From contig CAWDVA010000007.1 of the NCBI GenBank assembly GCA_963805645.1, positions 434,001 through 498,000 on the forward strand: a DNA stretch of 64,000 nucleotides, read 5' to 3'. Position 1 is the first letter of the stretch. Every line of letters begins with the position of its first letter. The position numbers were made by a program, and so were the translations under genes. The DNA comes from CAVXEH01 sp963805645 (lineage in GTDB: Bacteria; Chloroflexota; Limnocylindria; QHBO01). Below the pieces are notes generated by a model. The model did not search any database, was not told the DNA's origin, and was given only the letters and a program-made list of their open reading frames with translations. Below, piece after piece: positions 44,129 through 54,154 of the stretch.

Positions 44129-44884
44129 TCAGCCCTCGGGCGCGGCGGGCGGTTCCGGCGATCCGGGCTCGATCGGGTGTGAAACCGGCGGCACCTTGAG
44201 GAGGTCGATCGGCAGGCCGGCGGCGGCCAGGTCAGCAGCGACGCTGGTCGAGTCATAGTCGACGGAGCGGAACCCGACCGCGAGATCCGGCTGGCCCAGG
44301 TAGATCACCGCGTACCGGGCGCGAGCGTGAGCGCCGCAGCCCACCGATCCGCAGGCCACGAAGTGCGCCTGCCCCACCAGCTTGTGCACCGTCTCGTGGG
44401 TATGGCCGTAGCAGAACAGGTCGTCTCCCTCGTCGGAGGCGATCCGCGCATAGGAGCGCGACGGACGATCCGCCCACAGGTACTCGGTCTGCTTGAGGGG
44501 CGTGCCATGGAAGAGCAGGACGCTCCGACCCTCCACCCCCACCCGCATCGTGGTGGGCAGCTGGCGAAGCCAGGCGCGGTGCTCCTCCCGCATGGTCGCG
44601 ACTGTCCAATCCACGGAGGTTCGCCCGGCCGCCTCGTCCTGGGGTGTCGCCCAGATACTGCCCGCGTGCTCACGCGCCATCCCGACAGCCTCGTCCCAGT
44701 TGCCCTGGACGGTCGGGATCTCGAGCTGGCGGATCAGGTCCACCACCTCGTTCGGGTGAGGTCCACGGCCCACCAGGTCGCCGACGCACCACATCTCGTC
44801 GCACCCGATCGCCGCCACGTCGTCAAGGACGGCGCGCAGCGCCGGCAGATTCGCGTGGACGTCGGCGATGACTGCAACCCGCAT
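44129..44884 (-). CDS. Metallophosphoesterase of the YfcE/diadenosine type
   Basis: The 251-residue protein has all five metal motifs: DVHAN, GDLVGRGP, GNWD, LFHGTP and YGHTHE. It is convergent with permease 2, with a 24-bp gap. A TAGAAT box at 44891 to 44896 lies 6 nt before the ATG. The substrate cannot be deduced. Confidence 0.88.
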   Translation of the reverse strand: MRVAVIADVHANLPALRAVLDDVAAIGCDEMWCVGDLVGRGPHPNEVVDLIRQLEIPTVQGNWDEAVGMAREHAGSIWATPQDEAAGRTSVDWTVATMREEHRAWLRQLPTTMRVGVEGRSVLLFHGTPLKQTEYLWADRPSRSYARIASDEGDDLFCYGHTHETVHKLVGQAHFVACGSVGCGAHARARYAVIYLGQPDLAVGFRSVDYDSTSVAADLAAAGLPIDLLKVPPVSHPIEPGSPEPPAAPEG

Positions 44885-44890
44885 GCGCCG

Positions 44891-44896
44891 ATTCTA
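44891..44896 (-). promoter_or_regulatory. -10 box for the phosphoesterase gene (leaderless type)
   Basis: TAGAAT ends 6 nt before ATG 44884 on the minus strand, with no Shine-Dalgarno. Confidence 0.5.
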
Positions 44897-44954
44897 GATG
44901 GCCCGATGGCGGCCTGCCCATGCCCCTGGTCTGGCCCTTTCGGGGCGCCGAAGC

Positions 44955-46040
<1,086 letters not shown>

Positions 46041-46147
46041 CAGGTCGCTCTCGGAGGTCCTTTCGGCGTCAACGTTCGTGCACAGGTCGGCGGACCGAGC
46101 GTAGCAGAGCGAGGGCGGTCCCGATGCGACAGGTGTTGAAGGACAGC

Positions 46148-47014
46148 TCAGGGCAGACCGTCGAAGAGGTCCGTCTCCACGTTCTCCCGGGCCCCGGCGG
46201 GTACCGGCATGTTGCTCTTCGCAAGCCGATACGACTCCCGCGCCAGGAACGCGTCCCGCTCGGGTGCAGTCCAGTCGTGGAATGGACCGACCGATCCCGT
46301 CTGCGACACGTGCCGGCCGATGGCGGCCAGCTTGAGCTGCGCCAGCTCACCAAGCTCCAGGGTGAGGGTCTCGCGGCCGTCCGGCGACCCATACCCGGGG
46401 GGCGCGGGAACCGGGCTGACGGCGAGCCGGCTGGCCGGGACGACAAGCTCGTAGAGCTTTGCGGCACGCCAGGCGACCTGGTCCTCCTCGATGTCGTCCT
46501 CGTAGACGAGGGGCTGGCCGGCGGCATCGAACGCCGCGGACACGGCGCGCGAGACGACCGCGTGGTCGGCGTCGCCCGTGACGCCGTCGGCGCCGAAGCT
46601 GAGGATGACTTCGGGGCGGTGCATCCGGATCGGCTCGACGATGCGGCTGACGAGCTCGTCGAAGTTCGCCGACGCGAGGTGACCCTCCGCGTAGTCCAGC
46701 ATCCGCACCACGCGGACCCCGAGCACGGAGACGGACCGTCGGAGCTCGTCCTCGCGGACGGTGTCCACGTTGCGCCAGACAATGGCACTGGTCTTAGGAT
46801 CCCGGTTCTTGCCCCCGGGCGCCGGCGACTTGCGGGCCAGGCGGGGATCAAAGTAGCCGCGGGTCACGCAGACGACGACGACGTACGCACCCGTGGCGGC
46901 CGCCTGGGCGATGGCACCGCCGAACCCGAAGGCCTCGTCGCCCGGGTGGGCGACCACCACCATCAGGCTCCGGGCTGGATTTCGCTCGCGGACCGGCCGC
47001 CAGATGGATGACAC
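46148..47014 (-). CDS. PIG-L/LmbE-family protein with altered catalytic motif
   Basis: The 288-residue protein has the PIG-L fold (MVVVAHPGDEAFGFGGAIAQ, VVVVCVTRG). The canonical HPDDE is HPGDE here (H23, G25, D26), and the distal HPDH is DADH (D148, H151). By comparison with MshB, the zinc ligands (H23, D26, H151) are kept, while the general-base Asp and the assisting His are lost. It may be inactive or have changed chemistry. GTG 47014 lies 7 nt after TAGACT. Confidence 0.8.
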   Translation of the reverse strand: MSSIWRPVRERNPARSLMVVVAHPGDEAFGFGGAIAQAAATGAYVVVVCVTRGYFDPRLARKSPAPGGKNRDPKTSAIVWRNVDTVREDELRRSVSVLGVRVVRMLDYAEGHLASANFDELVSRIVEPIRMHRPEVILSFGADGVTGDADHAVVSRAVSAAFDAAGQPLVYEDDIEEDQVAWRAAKLYELVVPASRLAVSPVPAPPGYGSPDGRETLTLELGELAQLKLAAIGRHVSQTGSVGPFHDWTAPERDAFLARESYRLAKSNMPVPAGARENVETDLFDGLP

Positions 47015-47021
47015 GGCGGCG

Positions 47022-47027
47022 AGTCTA
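47022..47027 (-). promoter_or_regulatory. -10 box for the PIG-L-like gene (leaderless type)
   Basis: TAGACT ends 7 nt before GTG 47014 on the minus strand. Confidence 0.45.
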
Positions 47028-47032
47028 GCAGG

Positions 47033-48103
47033 CTAGACCTCGATCTCGAGGGGCTTCGGCGCATGGCCGTCGGCCCGCCCGGTGCGCCGCCGCCGACGCC
47101 CGTCGACGGGCGGAGGCGGGTCGAGGAAGCTGGCCCGATCCGCCGTCTCCATCGCGGCCTGGACCTCGTCGAACGAGAGCATCTCGTGGCGCAGGATCAT
47201 GGCGATCTCGTCGCGGAGGTACGAACGCAGCATCTCCGGCCCATCTGTGGAGAGCGCGAACGGAACGCGATGCTCCTCCAACCGCCGCAGGATCTGCCGC
47301 ATCTCGGCGACGTCGCGCACCACCCGAGTATTGAGATTCGACGACGGGCAGACCTCCAGGACGACGCCGCGCTCCCGCAGCAGCGCCATCACCGATGGAT
47401 CGTCCGCGCTGCGCACCCCGTGCCCGATGCGCTCGGGGTTCAGAGCCTCGACCGCCTCGCGGACCTCGTCGGCACCACCGGTCTCGCCGGCATGGACCGT
47501 GACCCCCAGCCCAACCTTGCGGCAGGCGTCGAAGATCTCGCGATACTCGGCGAATCGGAAGCCGGGGACCACGGGGCCGGCGATGTCCACGGCGATCACG
47601 CCCCGGTCGCGCCAGGCGATCGCCTTGGAGGCGATGATCTCGTTGAGCTCGCGGGTGAACGCGCGGTCCAGGCAGAAGATGAGCCCGGCCCGCACCTGCG
47701 GGTACTCGAGCACGGCGCGGTCCATCCCGCGCACCGCCGCGGCAATGATGTGGTCGAGGTCCTGCTCGCCGCCCCGGTTGCGCTTCATGGGATTGAAGCG
47801 CAGCTCGAGCCGGGTGATGTTGTTCTTCCGGTAGGCCCCGCCGATGACCTCGTACACGCTGCGTTCGACCGCAGTCGGGCTGGACTGGATCAGCTCCGTC
47901 CAGTGGAACAGGTCCAGGTACGCCTGGAAGGAGCGCCGGCGACGCGCGGTGATCAGGTCGCGGAAGGCCCAGTAGTCCTTCGTGGGCAGGCGGATCCCCT
48001 GCGCGTGGGCGATTCCCCACATGACGGCCGGCGTGACCGCGGCTCCGAGGTGGACATGGAGCTCGGTCAGTGGCTGGCGACGATCGAGCCTGGGTCTCGG
48101 CAT
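47033..48103 (-). CDS. Adenosine-deaminase-like enzyme
   Basis: The 356-residue protein has the amidohydrolase zinc motifs ELHVHLG, TVHAGE, RIGHG, CPSSN and LSTDGPE. The first motif differs from the HLHLDG of the add gene at 36960, and the sequence is only distantly related, so the substrate may be a different purine nucleoside or futalosine-type intermediate. GGAGG stands before ATG 48103; TACACT lies at 48134 to 48139. The C-terminal tail is basic. Confidence 0.82.
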   Translation of the reverse strand: MPRPRLDRRQPLTELHVHLGAAVTPAVMWGIAHAQGIRLPTKDYWAFRDLITARRRRSFQAYLDLFHWTELIQSSPTAVERSVYEVIGGAYRKNNITRLELRFNPMKRNRGGEQDLDHIIAAAVRGMDRAVLEYPQVRAGLIFCLDRAFTRELNEIIASKAIAWRDRGVIAVDIAGPVVPGFRFAEYREIFDACRKVGLGVTVHAGETGGADEVREAVEALNPERIGHGVRSADDPSVMALLRERGVVLEVCPSSNLNTRVVRDVAEMRQILRRLEEHRVPFALSTDGPEMLRSYLRDEIAMILRHEMLSFDEVQAAMETADRASFLDPPPPVDGRRRRRTGRADGHAPKPLEIEV

Positions 48104-48190
48104 GCTCCTCCGACGTCGGTGCGATTTCGCAGGAGTGTAGCGTCCCGACCCGATCGCCGCCGAAGGGTCCGTGGCTCCCGTGCCGTACGG

Positions 48191-48196
48191 TAGAAT
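48191..48196 (+). promoter_or_regulatory. -10 box for the zinc-ribbon protein gene
   Basis: TAGAAT ends 10 nt before ATG 48207, with no Shine-Dalgarno. Confidence 0.45.
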
Positions 48197-48206
48197 CGCC
48201 CGCGGC

Positions 48207-48599
48207 ATGGATATCAAGGGCTTCATCGAGTGGATCGGGCACGACTCCGGTTCAGCCGTCGCGACGATCTTCCCCTACCTCCTGGTGGGAATCGTGGGCC
48301 TGTACCTGCTGTGGCTGGTGATCGGCTACCTGCGCGTCTCGCAGGTGGGTGTCGCTGAAGAGAGCCACGGGCAGGCCGCGGCCCTGCCGCTGCCCGCCGC
48401 GGCAGATGGCGGCATGGCCAGGCCACGAGGCGTTCCCTACTGCCCGGTCGACCACCTGCAGTTCCCCGCGGATGCGCAGTACTGCCCGCGCTGTGAGGGC
48501 GACCTGTCGATCGACTGCGCGAACTGCGGCACCAGCATCCAGGCAGCGGACGACGCCTGCTTCCACTGCGGCACGCACCAAACGCGCGCGACCGCCTGA
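48207..48599 (+). CDS. Membrane-anchored double zinc-ribbon protein
   Basis: The 130-residue protein has one membrane helix at about residues 22 to 42 and a C-terminal zinc-ribbon part with CPVDH, CPRCEGDL, CANCG and CFHCG motifs. The protein resembles the small 'zinc ribbon domain' proteins often linked to membrane complexes. ATG 48207 gives a short N-terminal cytoplasmic end. No partner is evident. Confidence 0.75.
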   Translation: MDIKGFIEWIGHDSGSAVATIFPYLLVGIVGLYLLWLVIGYLRVSQVGVAEESHGQAAALPLPAAADGGMARPRGVPYCPVDHLQFPADAQYCPRCEGDLSIDCANCGTSIQAADDACFHCGTHQTRATA

Positions 48600-48610
48600 G
48601 GCGACCGGGC

Positions 48611-48632
48611 GACCGTTCCAGGCGAAACGGTC
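48611..48632. terminator. Bidirectional hairpin between convergent genes
   Basis: GACCGTT and AACGGTC form a perfect 7-bp stem around an 8-nt loop, between the zinc-ribbon and LCP gene ends. Confidence 0.5.
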
Positions 48633-48635
48633 CCG

Positions 48636-49601
48636 TCAGTCCCCCATCACCGAGGCCGCGTAGGCGCGGATCGTCCGGAGATTCGGCTCCTCGATATAGC
48701 CTCGGCCGGTTCCCTGCTCGATCCCGGCGAAGAGCGAGAACTGCGGCGGTGCGAGGACCTTCATGCTCACCGACGCGTCCTGTGCCTCGCGTGCCATCTC
48801 GAAGAGGGCGGCGAAGTGGTCGATCGGGAGATCGGTCTGCAGCGACTTGAACGAGTCAAGGAGCGCCAGGAAGTTGATCTTGGTGTTCGGGTCGACCATC
48901 TTGTGGATGATGGCGGCGACCAGCAGCTGCTGGCGCGCGGCGCGGTCCCAGTCGCTCGTGGTATGGCGGCTGCGCGCGAACCCCAGTGCCGTGGCGCCGT
49001 TGAGGTGCCGCTCCCCCGCGGTGATCGAGAAGTGGATGGAGGGGTCCACGATGGTCTTCGGGACATTGACGTCCACCCCGCCGATGGCGTCCACGAGCTT
49101 GCCGAAGTCGCCCATGTTGATCTCGACGTAGTAGTCGATCGGCTGCTGGAGCGTGGCGGCCAGCGCGGCCCTCATGGTGTCCTCGCCCCTGAAGTACGGG
49201 ATCGAGTTGATCTTCTGGCGCCAGGTCTGCCCGTTGCCCAGCGGGATGTCCACGATGTCGCGGGGGAACGAGATCATGGAAACCTTGCTTCGATCCGGCG
49301 ATACGCTCAGGACGATGATCGAGTCGGTGAGCTTCCCCAGGCCCTGGGCAACCCGGGATGGTGTCGAATCGCTGCCGAGGATGAGCAGGGTGACGCGCTT
49401 GCCGGTGAACGGGTTGGGGGTGGGCACCGGGGTCGGGGTGGGACTCGGCGTCGGCGTGGGACTCGGCGTCGGGGTGGGGACCGGTGTTGGGCTGGGGACC
49501 GGTGTGGGGCTGGGCGCCGCGGAGCAGGCCGCCAGCAGGAGCAGCGTCGCGGCGAGGGTCAGGGTTCGACGGAGGCTCGGCCTTCGCTGATGCGAGGTCA
49601 T
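48636..49601 (-). CDS. LytR-CpsA-Psr (LCP) family protein
   Basis: The 321-residue protein has a lipoprotein-type signal (TLLLLAACSA), a Thr/Pro repeat linker and the LCP domain (LILGSDSTPS, TDSIIVLSVSPDRSKVSMIS, FPRD, KINSIPYFRG, GFARSRHTTSDWDRAARQQ). LCP proteins attach glycopolymers to the cell wall. ATG 49601 lies 8 nt after a TATCAT box. It is divergent from the YjbQ gene, sharing a 34-bp promoter region. Confidence 0.9.
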   Translation of the reverse strand: MTSHQRRPSLRRTLTLAATLLLLAACSAAPSPTPVPSPTPVPTPTPSPTPTPSPTPTPVPTPNPFTGKRVTLLILGSDSTPSRVAQGLGKLTDSIIVLSVSPDRSKVSMISFPRDIVDIPLGNGQTWRQKINSIPYFRGEDTMRAALAATLQQPIDYYVEINMGDFGKLVDAIGGVDVNVPKTIVDPSIHFSITAGERHLNGATALGFARSRHTTSDWDRAARQQLLVAAIIHKMVDPNTKINFLALLDSFKSLQTDLPIDHFAALFEMAREAQDASVSMKVLAPPQFSLFAGIEQGTGRGYIEEPNLRTIRAYAASVMGD

Positions 49602-49609
49602 CGGCGCGC

Positions 49610-49615
49610 ATGATA
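49610..49615 (-). promoter_or_regulatory. -10 box for the LCP gene (leaderless type)
   Basis: TATCAT ends 8 nt before ATG 49601 on the minus strand. Confidence 0.45.
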
Positions 49616-49622
49616 CCGGTGC

Positions 49623-49628
49623 TAGGCT
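49623..49628 (+). promoter_or_regulatory. -10 box for yjbQ (leaderless type)
   Basis: TAGGCT ends 7 nt before ATG 49636, with no Shine-Dalgarno. The two divergent boxes are 7 bp apart. Confidence 0.45.
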
Positions 49629-49635
49629 GCGCCGC

Positions 49636-50049
49636 ATGGAGAGCCGGAACATCACGGTGGCCACCGGCGAGCATCCCGCGGTGGTGGACCTGACCGGGAG
49701 ATGCGCGTCGTTCGTGCGCGAGGTCGCCCCGCATGCGGACGGCCTGCTCAACATCTACGTCCCGCACGCCACCGCCGGAGTCGTGGTCATGGAGCTCGGC
49801 GCCGGCAGCGACGAAGACCTGCTCGAGGCGCTCGGGACGCTCCTTCCCCGCGATGACCGATGGCGGCACCGACACGGGCACCGCGGTCACGGTGCGGACC
49901 ACGTCCTGCCGTTGCTGGTGGCGCCGTCGGTGACGGTGCCCGTGCTCGCCGGCCGCCTCGCCCTGGGGACATGGCAGTCGGTGGCTCTGGTCGATACCAA
50001 CGTCGACAACCTATCCCGGACGGTGCGACTCTCCTTCATCGCCGGCTAG
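49636..50049 (+). CDS. yjbQ: YjbQ/UPF0047 secondary thiamine-phosphate synthase family protein
   Basis: The 137-residue protein has the compact YjbQ fold: YVPHATAGVVVMELG, DDRWRHRHGHRGHGADHVLP, GTWQSVALVDTN. It carries the His-rich site seen in the family. E. coli YjbQ has weak thiamine-phosphate synthase activity; the true role is unknown. Confidence 0.88.
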   Translation: MESRNITVATGEHPAVVDLTGRCASFVREVAPHADGLLNIYVPHATAGVVVMELGAGSDEDLLEALGTLLPRDDRWRHRHGHRGHGADHVLPLLVAPSVTVPVLAGRLALGTWQSVALVDTNVDNLSRTVRLSFIAG

Positions 50050-50092
50050 GCCGCCGGATCTCGATCGCCGGTTTCCGCGGTCGCGCCGGGTC

Positions 50093-52180
50093 TCAGCCGG
50101 TGTTGAGCTCGGCGACCTGGCGCTCAACCGTCGCCGGATCGGTCGTGGGTGCGTCGCAGGCATAGCCCCGGCACACGTAGCCGACCGCGTTCCCGTCGCG
50201 CGGACCCTTGCCCTCGAAGAGCGGCCATTGCGCCGCCTCGGCCGCGCCCACCTCCGCGCCGCCGGGAACCCACGACGCGACCACCAGGTCGGGAGCGTAG
50301 GGCCGCTGTGCCGCATACCGCAGGCGGGCCGCCCCGGGATCATTCGCCGATGGCGCCGCGACCACGACGTCGATCTGTGTGGCGAGCGCACGATCGGCGA
50401 CCGAGAGCATGCGCCCGAACATCGACGGCTGGCGGTCCAGGCCGCCGGCCACGGCCCGCAGGATGGCCCGCGCCCGCCGGTCGAGGTCAGGGTCGCCGGT
50501 GAGCAGGGCGAGCCGCAGCAGGACATCGGCCGCCACGGCGTTTCCGGACGGCGTCGCCGAATCGACGACCGAGTGGGGACGGGCGACGAGCCGATCGTGC
50601 TCCATCGAGGTGTCCCAGAAGGCACCCGCGGCCGGATCCCAGAACTCGTCGATGGCGCGCGCCATCAGCCCATGCGCCAGCGCGGCATCCTCGAGACGTC
50701 CGGAGGCGGCGTGGGCCGCCAGCAGGCCATCCGCGACGCACGCGTAATCCTCCAGGAACCCGGGCGTGTGGCCGCGCCCGTCGCGCGCCGTCCTCCACAG
50801 GCCACCGTCGGGACGCAGCAGAACGGCCCGAACGAAGCGAACCAGGCGGTCGGCCGCCCCCAGCAGGTCCTCGTTCTCGAGGGCGGCGCCCGCCTCCGCC
50901 ATCGACCGCAGCAGCAGCCCGTTCCACGCGGCCAGCTGCTTGTCGTCGCGGGCGGGACGCACCCGAAGCGCGCGCGCCGTCAGCAGCGCCCGGCGCCCGC
51001 GCGCCAGCAGATCCCCGGCCGGCGCGTCACCCGCGGCGGTGAGGATCGTGCGACCCTCCCAGTTGCCACCCGGCGTGACGCCCCAGTACGCGGCCAGCTG
51101 ATCGGCCTCGGCCTCCGTCAGCCCGCCGGCGGCCAGGGACGACCGGAAGTCGCCATCGGTCCAGAGGTAGAAGCGCCCCTCCTCGCCGTCGGAATCCGCA
51201 TCGAGCGCCGACGCGTACCCGCCGTCCGGGGTCTCGAGCTCGCGGATGCAGAACGCGAGCGTGGATTCCACGACCGATCGGTAGCGTGCCTCCCCGGTCG
51301 CCCGCCAGGCCTCGAGGTAGGCATGCGCCAGCTGCGCGTTGTCGTAGAGCATCTTCTCGAAGTGCGGCACCAGCCAGCGGGCATCGGTGCTGTAGCGTGC
51401 GAAGCCCCCGCCGACCTGGTCGTGAATCCCCCCACCGGCCATGGCGTCGAGGGTGGTGGTCACCATCGCCAGGGTCGCGGCGTCGCCACCCCGCCTCCAG
51501 GCGCGGAGCAGGAACTCCAGGGTCATGGGCGGCGGGAACTTCGGGGCGCCACCGAACCCGCCGTGCCGGGCGTCGAAGCTGGTCGCAAGCCCGCGGACCG
51601 CCGCCTCGAGCTGGAGCCGCTGCGGATCGCGGTCGCCGGAGGGGACTTCGAGCTGATCGCGCAGATGGGCGGAGAGGCGCTGTCCCTGGACCGCGATCTC
51701 CTCACGCCGGTTCGTGTAGGCATCGACCACCGCGGCGAGCACGCGCCGGAAGCCCGGCAGCCCCTGGCGGTCATCCGGGGGGAAGTAGGTGCCGCCGAAG
51801 AACGGGTCGAGGTCGGGCGTCAGGAAGACCGACATCGGCCAGCCACCCGAGCCGGTCATGGCCTGGACGGCGGCCATGTAGACGTCGTCGAGGTCCGGGC
51901 GCTCCTCGCGGTCGACCTTGACGGACACGAAGTGCTCGTTCATGAGCGCCGCGGTCTCCGGGTCCTCGAACGACTCGCGCTCCATGACGTGGCACCAGTG
52001 GCATGCCGCGTAGCCAATGGACAGGAAGATCGGACGGTCCTCGGCGCGGGCGCGCTCGAGCGCCTCGGGTCCCCACGGGTACCAGTCGACCGGGTTGTGG
52101 GCGTGCTGCAGGAGGTACGGGCTCGTCTCGCGCGCGAGCCGGTTCGTGAACCGATGCCGGCGCGTCTCGTCTTCGCTCAC
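50093..52180 (-). CDS. YyaL-type thioredoxin-domain protein (DUF255/SPATA20)
   Basis: The 695-residue protein starts with a thioredoxin-like domain (RETSPYLLQHAHNPVDWYPW, YAACHWCHVMERESFED) carrying CxxC (CHWC), followed by an (alpha/alpha)6-barrel domain (GGFGGAPKFPPPMTLEFLLR, WNGLLLRSMAEAGAALENED). GTG 52180 lies 7 nt after GACACT; ATG 52204 is an alternative. Biochemical function is unproven in most bacteria; a redox or carbohydrate role has been suggested. Confidence 0.88.
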   Translation of the reverse strand: MSEDETRRHRFTNRLARETSPYLLQHAHNPVDWYPWGPEALERARAEDRPIFLSIGYAACHWCHVMERESFEDPETAALMNEHFVSVKVDREERPDLDDVYMAAVQAMTGSGGWPMSVFLTPDLDPFFGGTYFPPDDRQGLPGFRRVLAAVVDAYTNRREEIAVQGQRLSAHLRDQLEVPSGDRDPQRLQLEAAVRGLATSFDARHGGFGGAPKFPPPMTLEFLLRAWRRGGDAATLAMVTTTLDAMAGGGIHDQVGGGFARYSTDARWLVPHFEKMLYDNAQLAHAYLEAWRATGEARYRSVVESTLAFCIRELETPDGGYASALDADSDGEEGRFYLWTDGDFRSSLAAGGLTEAEADQLAAYWGVTPGGNWEGRTILTAAGDAPAGDLLARGRRALLTARALRVRPARDDKQLAAWNGLLLRSMAEAGAALENEDLLGAADRLVRFVRAVLLRPDGGLWRTARDGRGHTPGFLEDYACVADGLLAAHAASGRLEDAALAHGLMARAIDEFWDPAAGAFWDTSMEHDRLVARPHSVVDSATPSGNAVAADVLLRLALLTGDPDLDRRARAILRAVAGGLDRQPSMFGRMLSVADRALATQIDVVVAAPSANDPGAARLRYAAQRPYAPDLVVASWVPGGAEVGAAEAAQWPLFEGKGPRDGNAVGYVCRGYACDAPTTDPATVERQVAELNTG

Positions 52181-52216
52181 GCCGCCCAGTGTCGCACGGC
52201 CCATGCCGGACCGGTA

Positions 52217-54139
52217 TCAGAGCCCGATCCCGGCCTCAATCTCGGCGGTGGCCGCCTCGGCCGTGAGGAACTGCTGCTGGTAGAGGCGGGCGTAGAGCCC
52301 CTCGTGCCGCAGGAGCTCGGCATGCGTTCCCCGCTCAACGATGCGCCCGCGGTCGTACACCAGGATCAGGTCGGCGCGCAGGATCGTGGAGAGCCGGTGG
52401 GCGATGGCGATGGTGGTACGTCCCTCCATGAGCCTGCCCAGCGCCCCCTGGATCAGCCGCTCGCTCACCGTGTCGAGCGCAGAGGTCGCCTCGTCCAGGA
52501 TGAGGATCCGCGGGTCCTTGAGCAGCACGCGGGCGATGGCGATGCGTTGCTTCTCTCCGCCGGACAGCTTGTAGCCGCGCTCGCCGACGAACGTGTCGTA
52601 GGCGTCGGGCAGCTCCATGATGCGCTCGTGGATGGCGGCCGCGCGGGATGCGGCCTCGACCTCGTCCATCGTCGCGTCCGGCTTCGCGTAGCGCAGGTTC
52701 TCCAGCACCGTGTTGTGGAACAGGTACGTCTCCTGGGTCACCACGCCGATGTTGCGACCCAGTGACTCGAGCCCGATGTGCCGCACGTCGACGCCGTCGA
52801 TCCGCACCGCACCGCGCTCGACGTCGTACAGGCGCGGGATCAGATAGGTGGTCGTGGTCTTGCCGGCACCGGAGGGACCGACGAGGGCGACGAGACGGCC
52901 CGGCTCGGCGGTGAAGCTGATGTCCGCCAGGTCGAACGGCTTGACCGGGATCGGCTCGGCCCGCCCCTCCGCCTCCGCGACCTCGGCCTCTGCGCGCGCT
53001 GCCTGCTGCGCCGCGCTGGCCGGGTAGTGGAACGCGACACGATCGAACGCGACCTCGCCACGCATGGTCTCCGGCCGCAGGCGCACGGCACCGGGCTCGT
53101 CGGCGATCTCGTGCGGCAGTTCGAGGTACTCGAAGATCCGGTCGAACAGCGCCAGCGCACCCTGGATCTCGATCTGCACGTTCAGCATCTGCCCCAGCGG
53201 GAAGAAGATCCGGCTCTGCAGCGTGGTGAAGGCCACGATGGTGCCGATGCTGACGCCGGTGTCCCCGCCGATGATCAGGATCCCGGCCAGCAGGTAGACC
53301 AGGGCCGGCATGATCGAGAAGAACGTGCCGATGAGCGCGAAGAACCAGCGCCCCAGCATCTGCTGGCGGATCTGGAGCGCGGACAGGCGCGCGGACTCCG
53401 CCCTGAACCGATCGATGGAGGTCTGCTGCTGGCCGAAGGTCTTCGAGAGCAGGATCCCGGAGACCGAGAGCGACTCCTCGGTGATGGCGCTCACCTCGGC
53501 AAGCGACTCCTGGGTCAGCGTGGAGAGCCGCCTCCGCACCTTGCCGACCCGGTAGGTGATGAAGGCGAAGATGGGGAGCATCCCCATCGACAGGATCGTC
53601 AGCCGCCAGTCGAGGACGATCATGGCGATCACCGTGCTGCCGACGGTGGCCAGGTTCGAGAGCAGCCCGGAGGCGGTGTCAGTCAGGACCGACTGGACAC
53701 CGTTCACGTCGTTTCCGATCCGGCTCTGGATCTCGCCGGTCCGTGTCTCGGTGAAGAAGCGAAGCGGCATCCACTGCAGGTGGCTGTAGAGGGCGACCCG
53801 CAGGTCGTTCATGACGCTCTGGCCAACGAAGTTGGACAGGTACGACTGGCCGATCCCGATGAGGCTGGAGACGATGGGCAGAACGACCATCAGCCCGGTC
53901 TGCAGGTAGAGCAGGCCGAGATCCCGTGGTCCGGTCAGGTTGTCGATGATCAGCTTGAGGAGGATCGGGTTGATGACGCCGATGCCGGCCGTGACCAGGA
54001 TGGCCACGGCAATGACCGACAGCCGTCCCCGATACGGCGCGAAGAAGCGCGAGATGCGGCGGACTGTCTGGCGGCCCGTTCCCGGTCTGCGCTGGAGGTT
54101 GGGCTCCGGGCCGCCCCAGTGGCCGCGGCCGCGGGTCAT
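52217..54139 (-). CDS. ABC exporter, fused permease and ATPase (MsbA type)
   Basis: The 640-residue protein has six membrane segments in the first 320 residues, then an ATPase domain with Walker A GPSGAGKTTTT, Q-loop VVTQETYLFHNTV, signature LSGGEKQRIAIARVLL, Walker B ILILDEATSALD and the switch His in IAIAHRLSTI. An Ala/Glu-rich insert (AAQQAARAEAEVAEAEG) lies before the nucleotide-binding core. It probably acts as a homodimer exporting a lipid, peptide or drug. Confidence 0.92.
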   Translation of the reverse strand: MTRGRGHWGGPEPNLQRRPGTGRQTVRRISRFFAPYRGRLSVIAVAILVTAGIGVINPILLKLIIDNLTGPRDLGLLYLQTGLMVVLPIVSSLIGIGQSYLSNFVGQSVMNDLRVALYSHLQWMPLRFFTETRTGEIQSRIGNDVNGVQSVLTDTASGLLSNLATVGSTVIAMIVLDWRLTILSMGMLPIFAFITYRVGKVRRRLSTLTQESLAEVSAITEESLSVSGILLSKTFGQQQTSIDRFRAESARLSALQIRQQMLGRWFFALIGTFFSIMPALVYLLAGILIIGGDTGVSIGTIVAFTTLQSRIFFPLGQMLNVQIEIQGALALFDRIFEYLELPHEIADEPGAVRLRPETMRGEVAFDRVAFHYPASAAQQAARAEAEVAEAEGRAEPIPVKPFDLADISFTAEPGRLVALVGPSGAGKTTTTYLIPRLYDVERGAVRIDGVDVRHIGLESLGRNIGVVTQETYLFHNTVLENLRYAKPDATMDEVEAASRAAAIHERIMELPDAYDTFVGERGYKLSGGEKQRIAIARVLLKDPRILILDEATSALDTVSERLIQGALGRLMEGRTTIAIAHRLSTILRADLILVYDRGRIVERGTHAELLRHEGLYARLYQQQFLTAEAATAEIEAGIGL

Positions 54140-54154
54140 GCGTGCCTCACGCGC

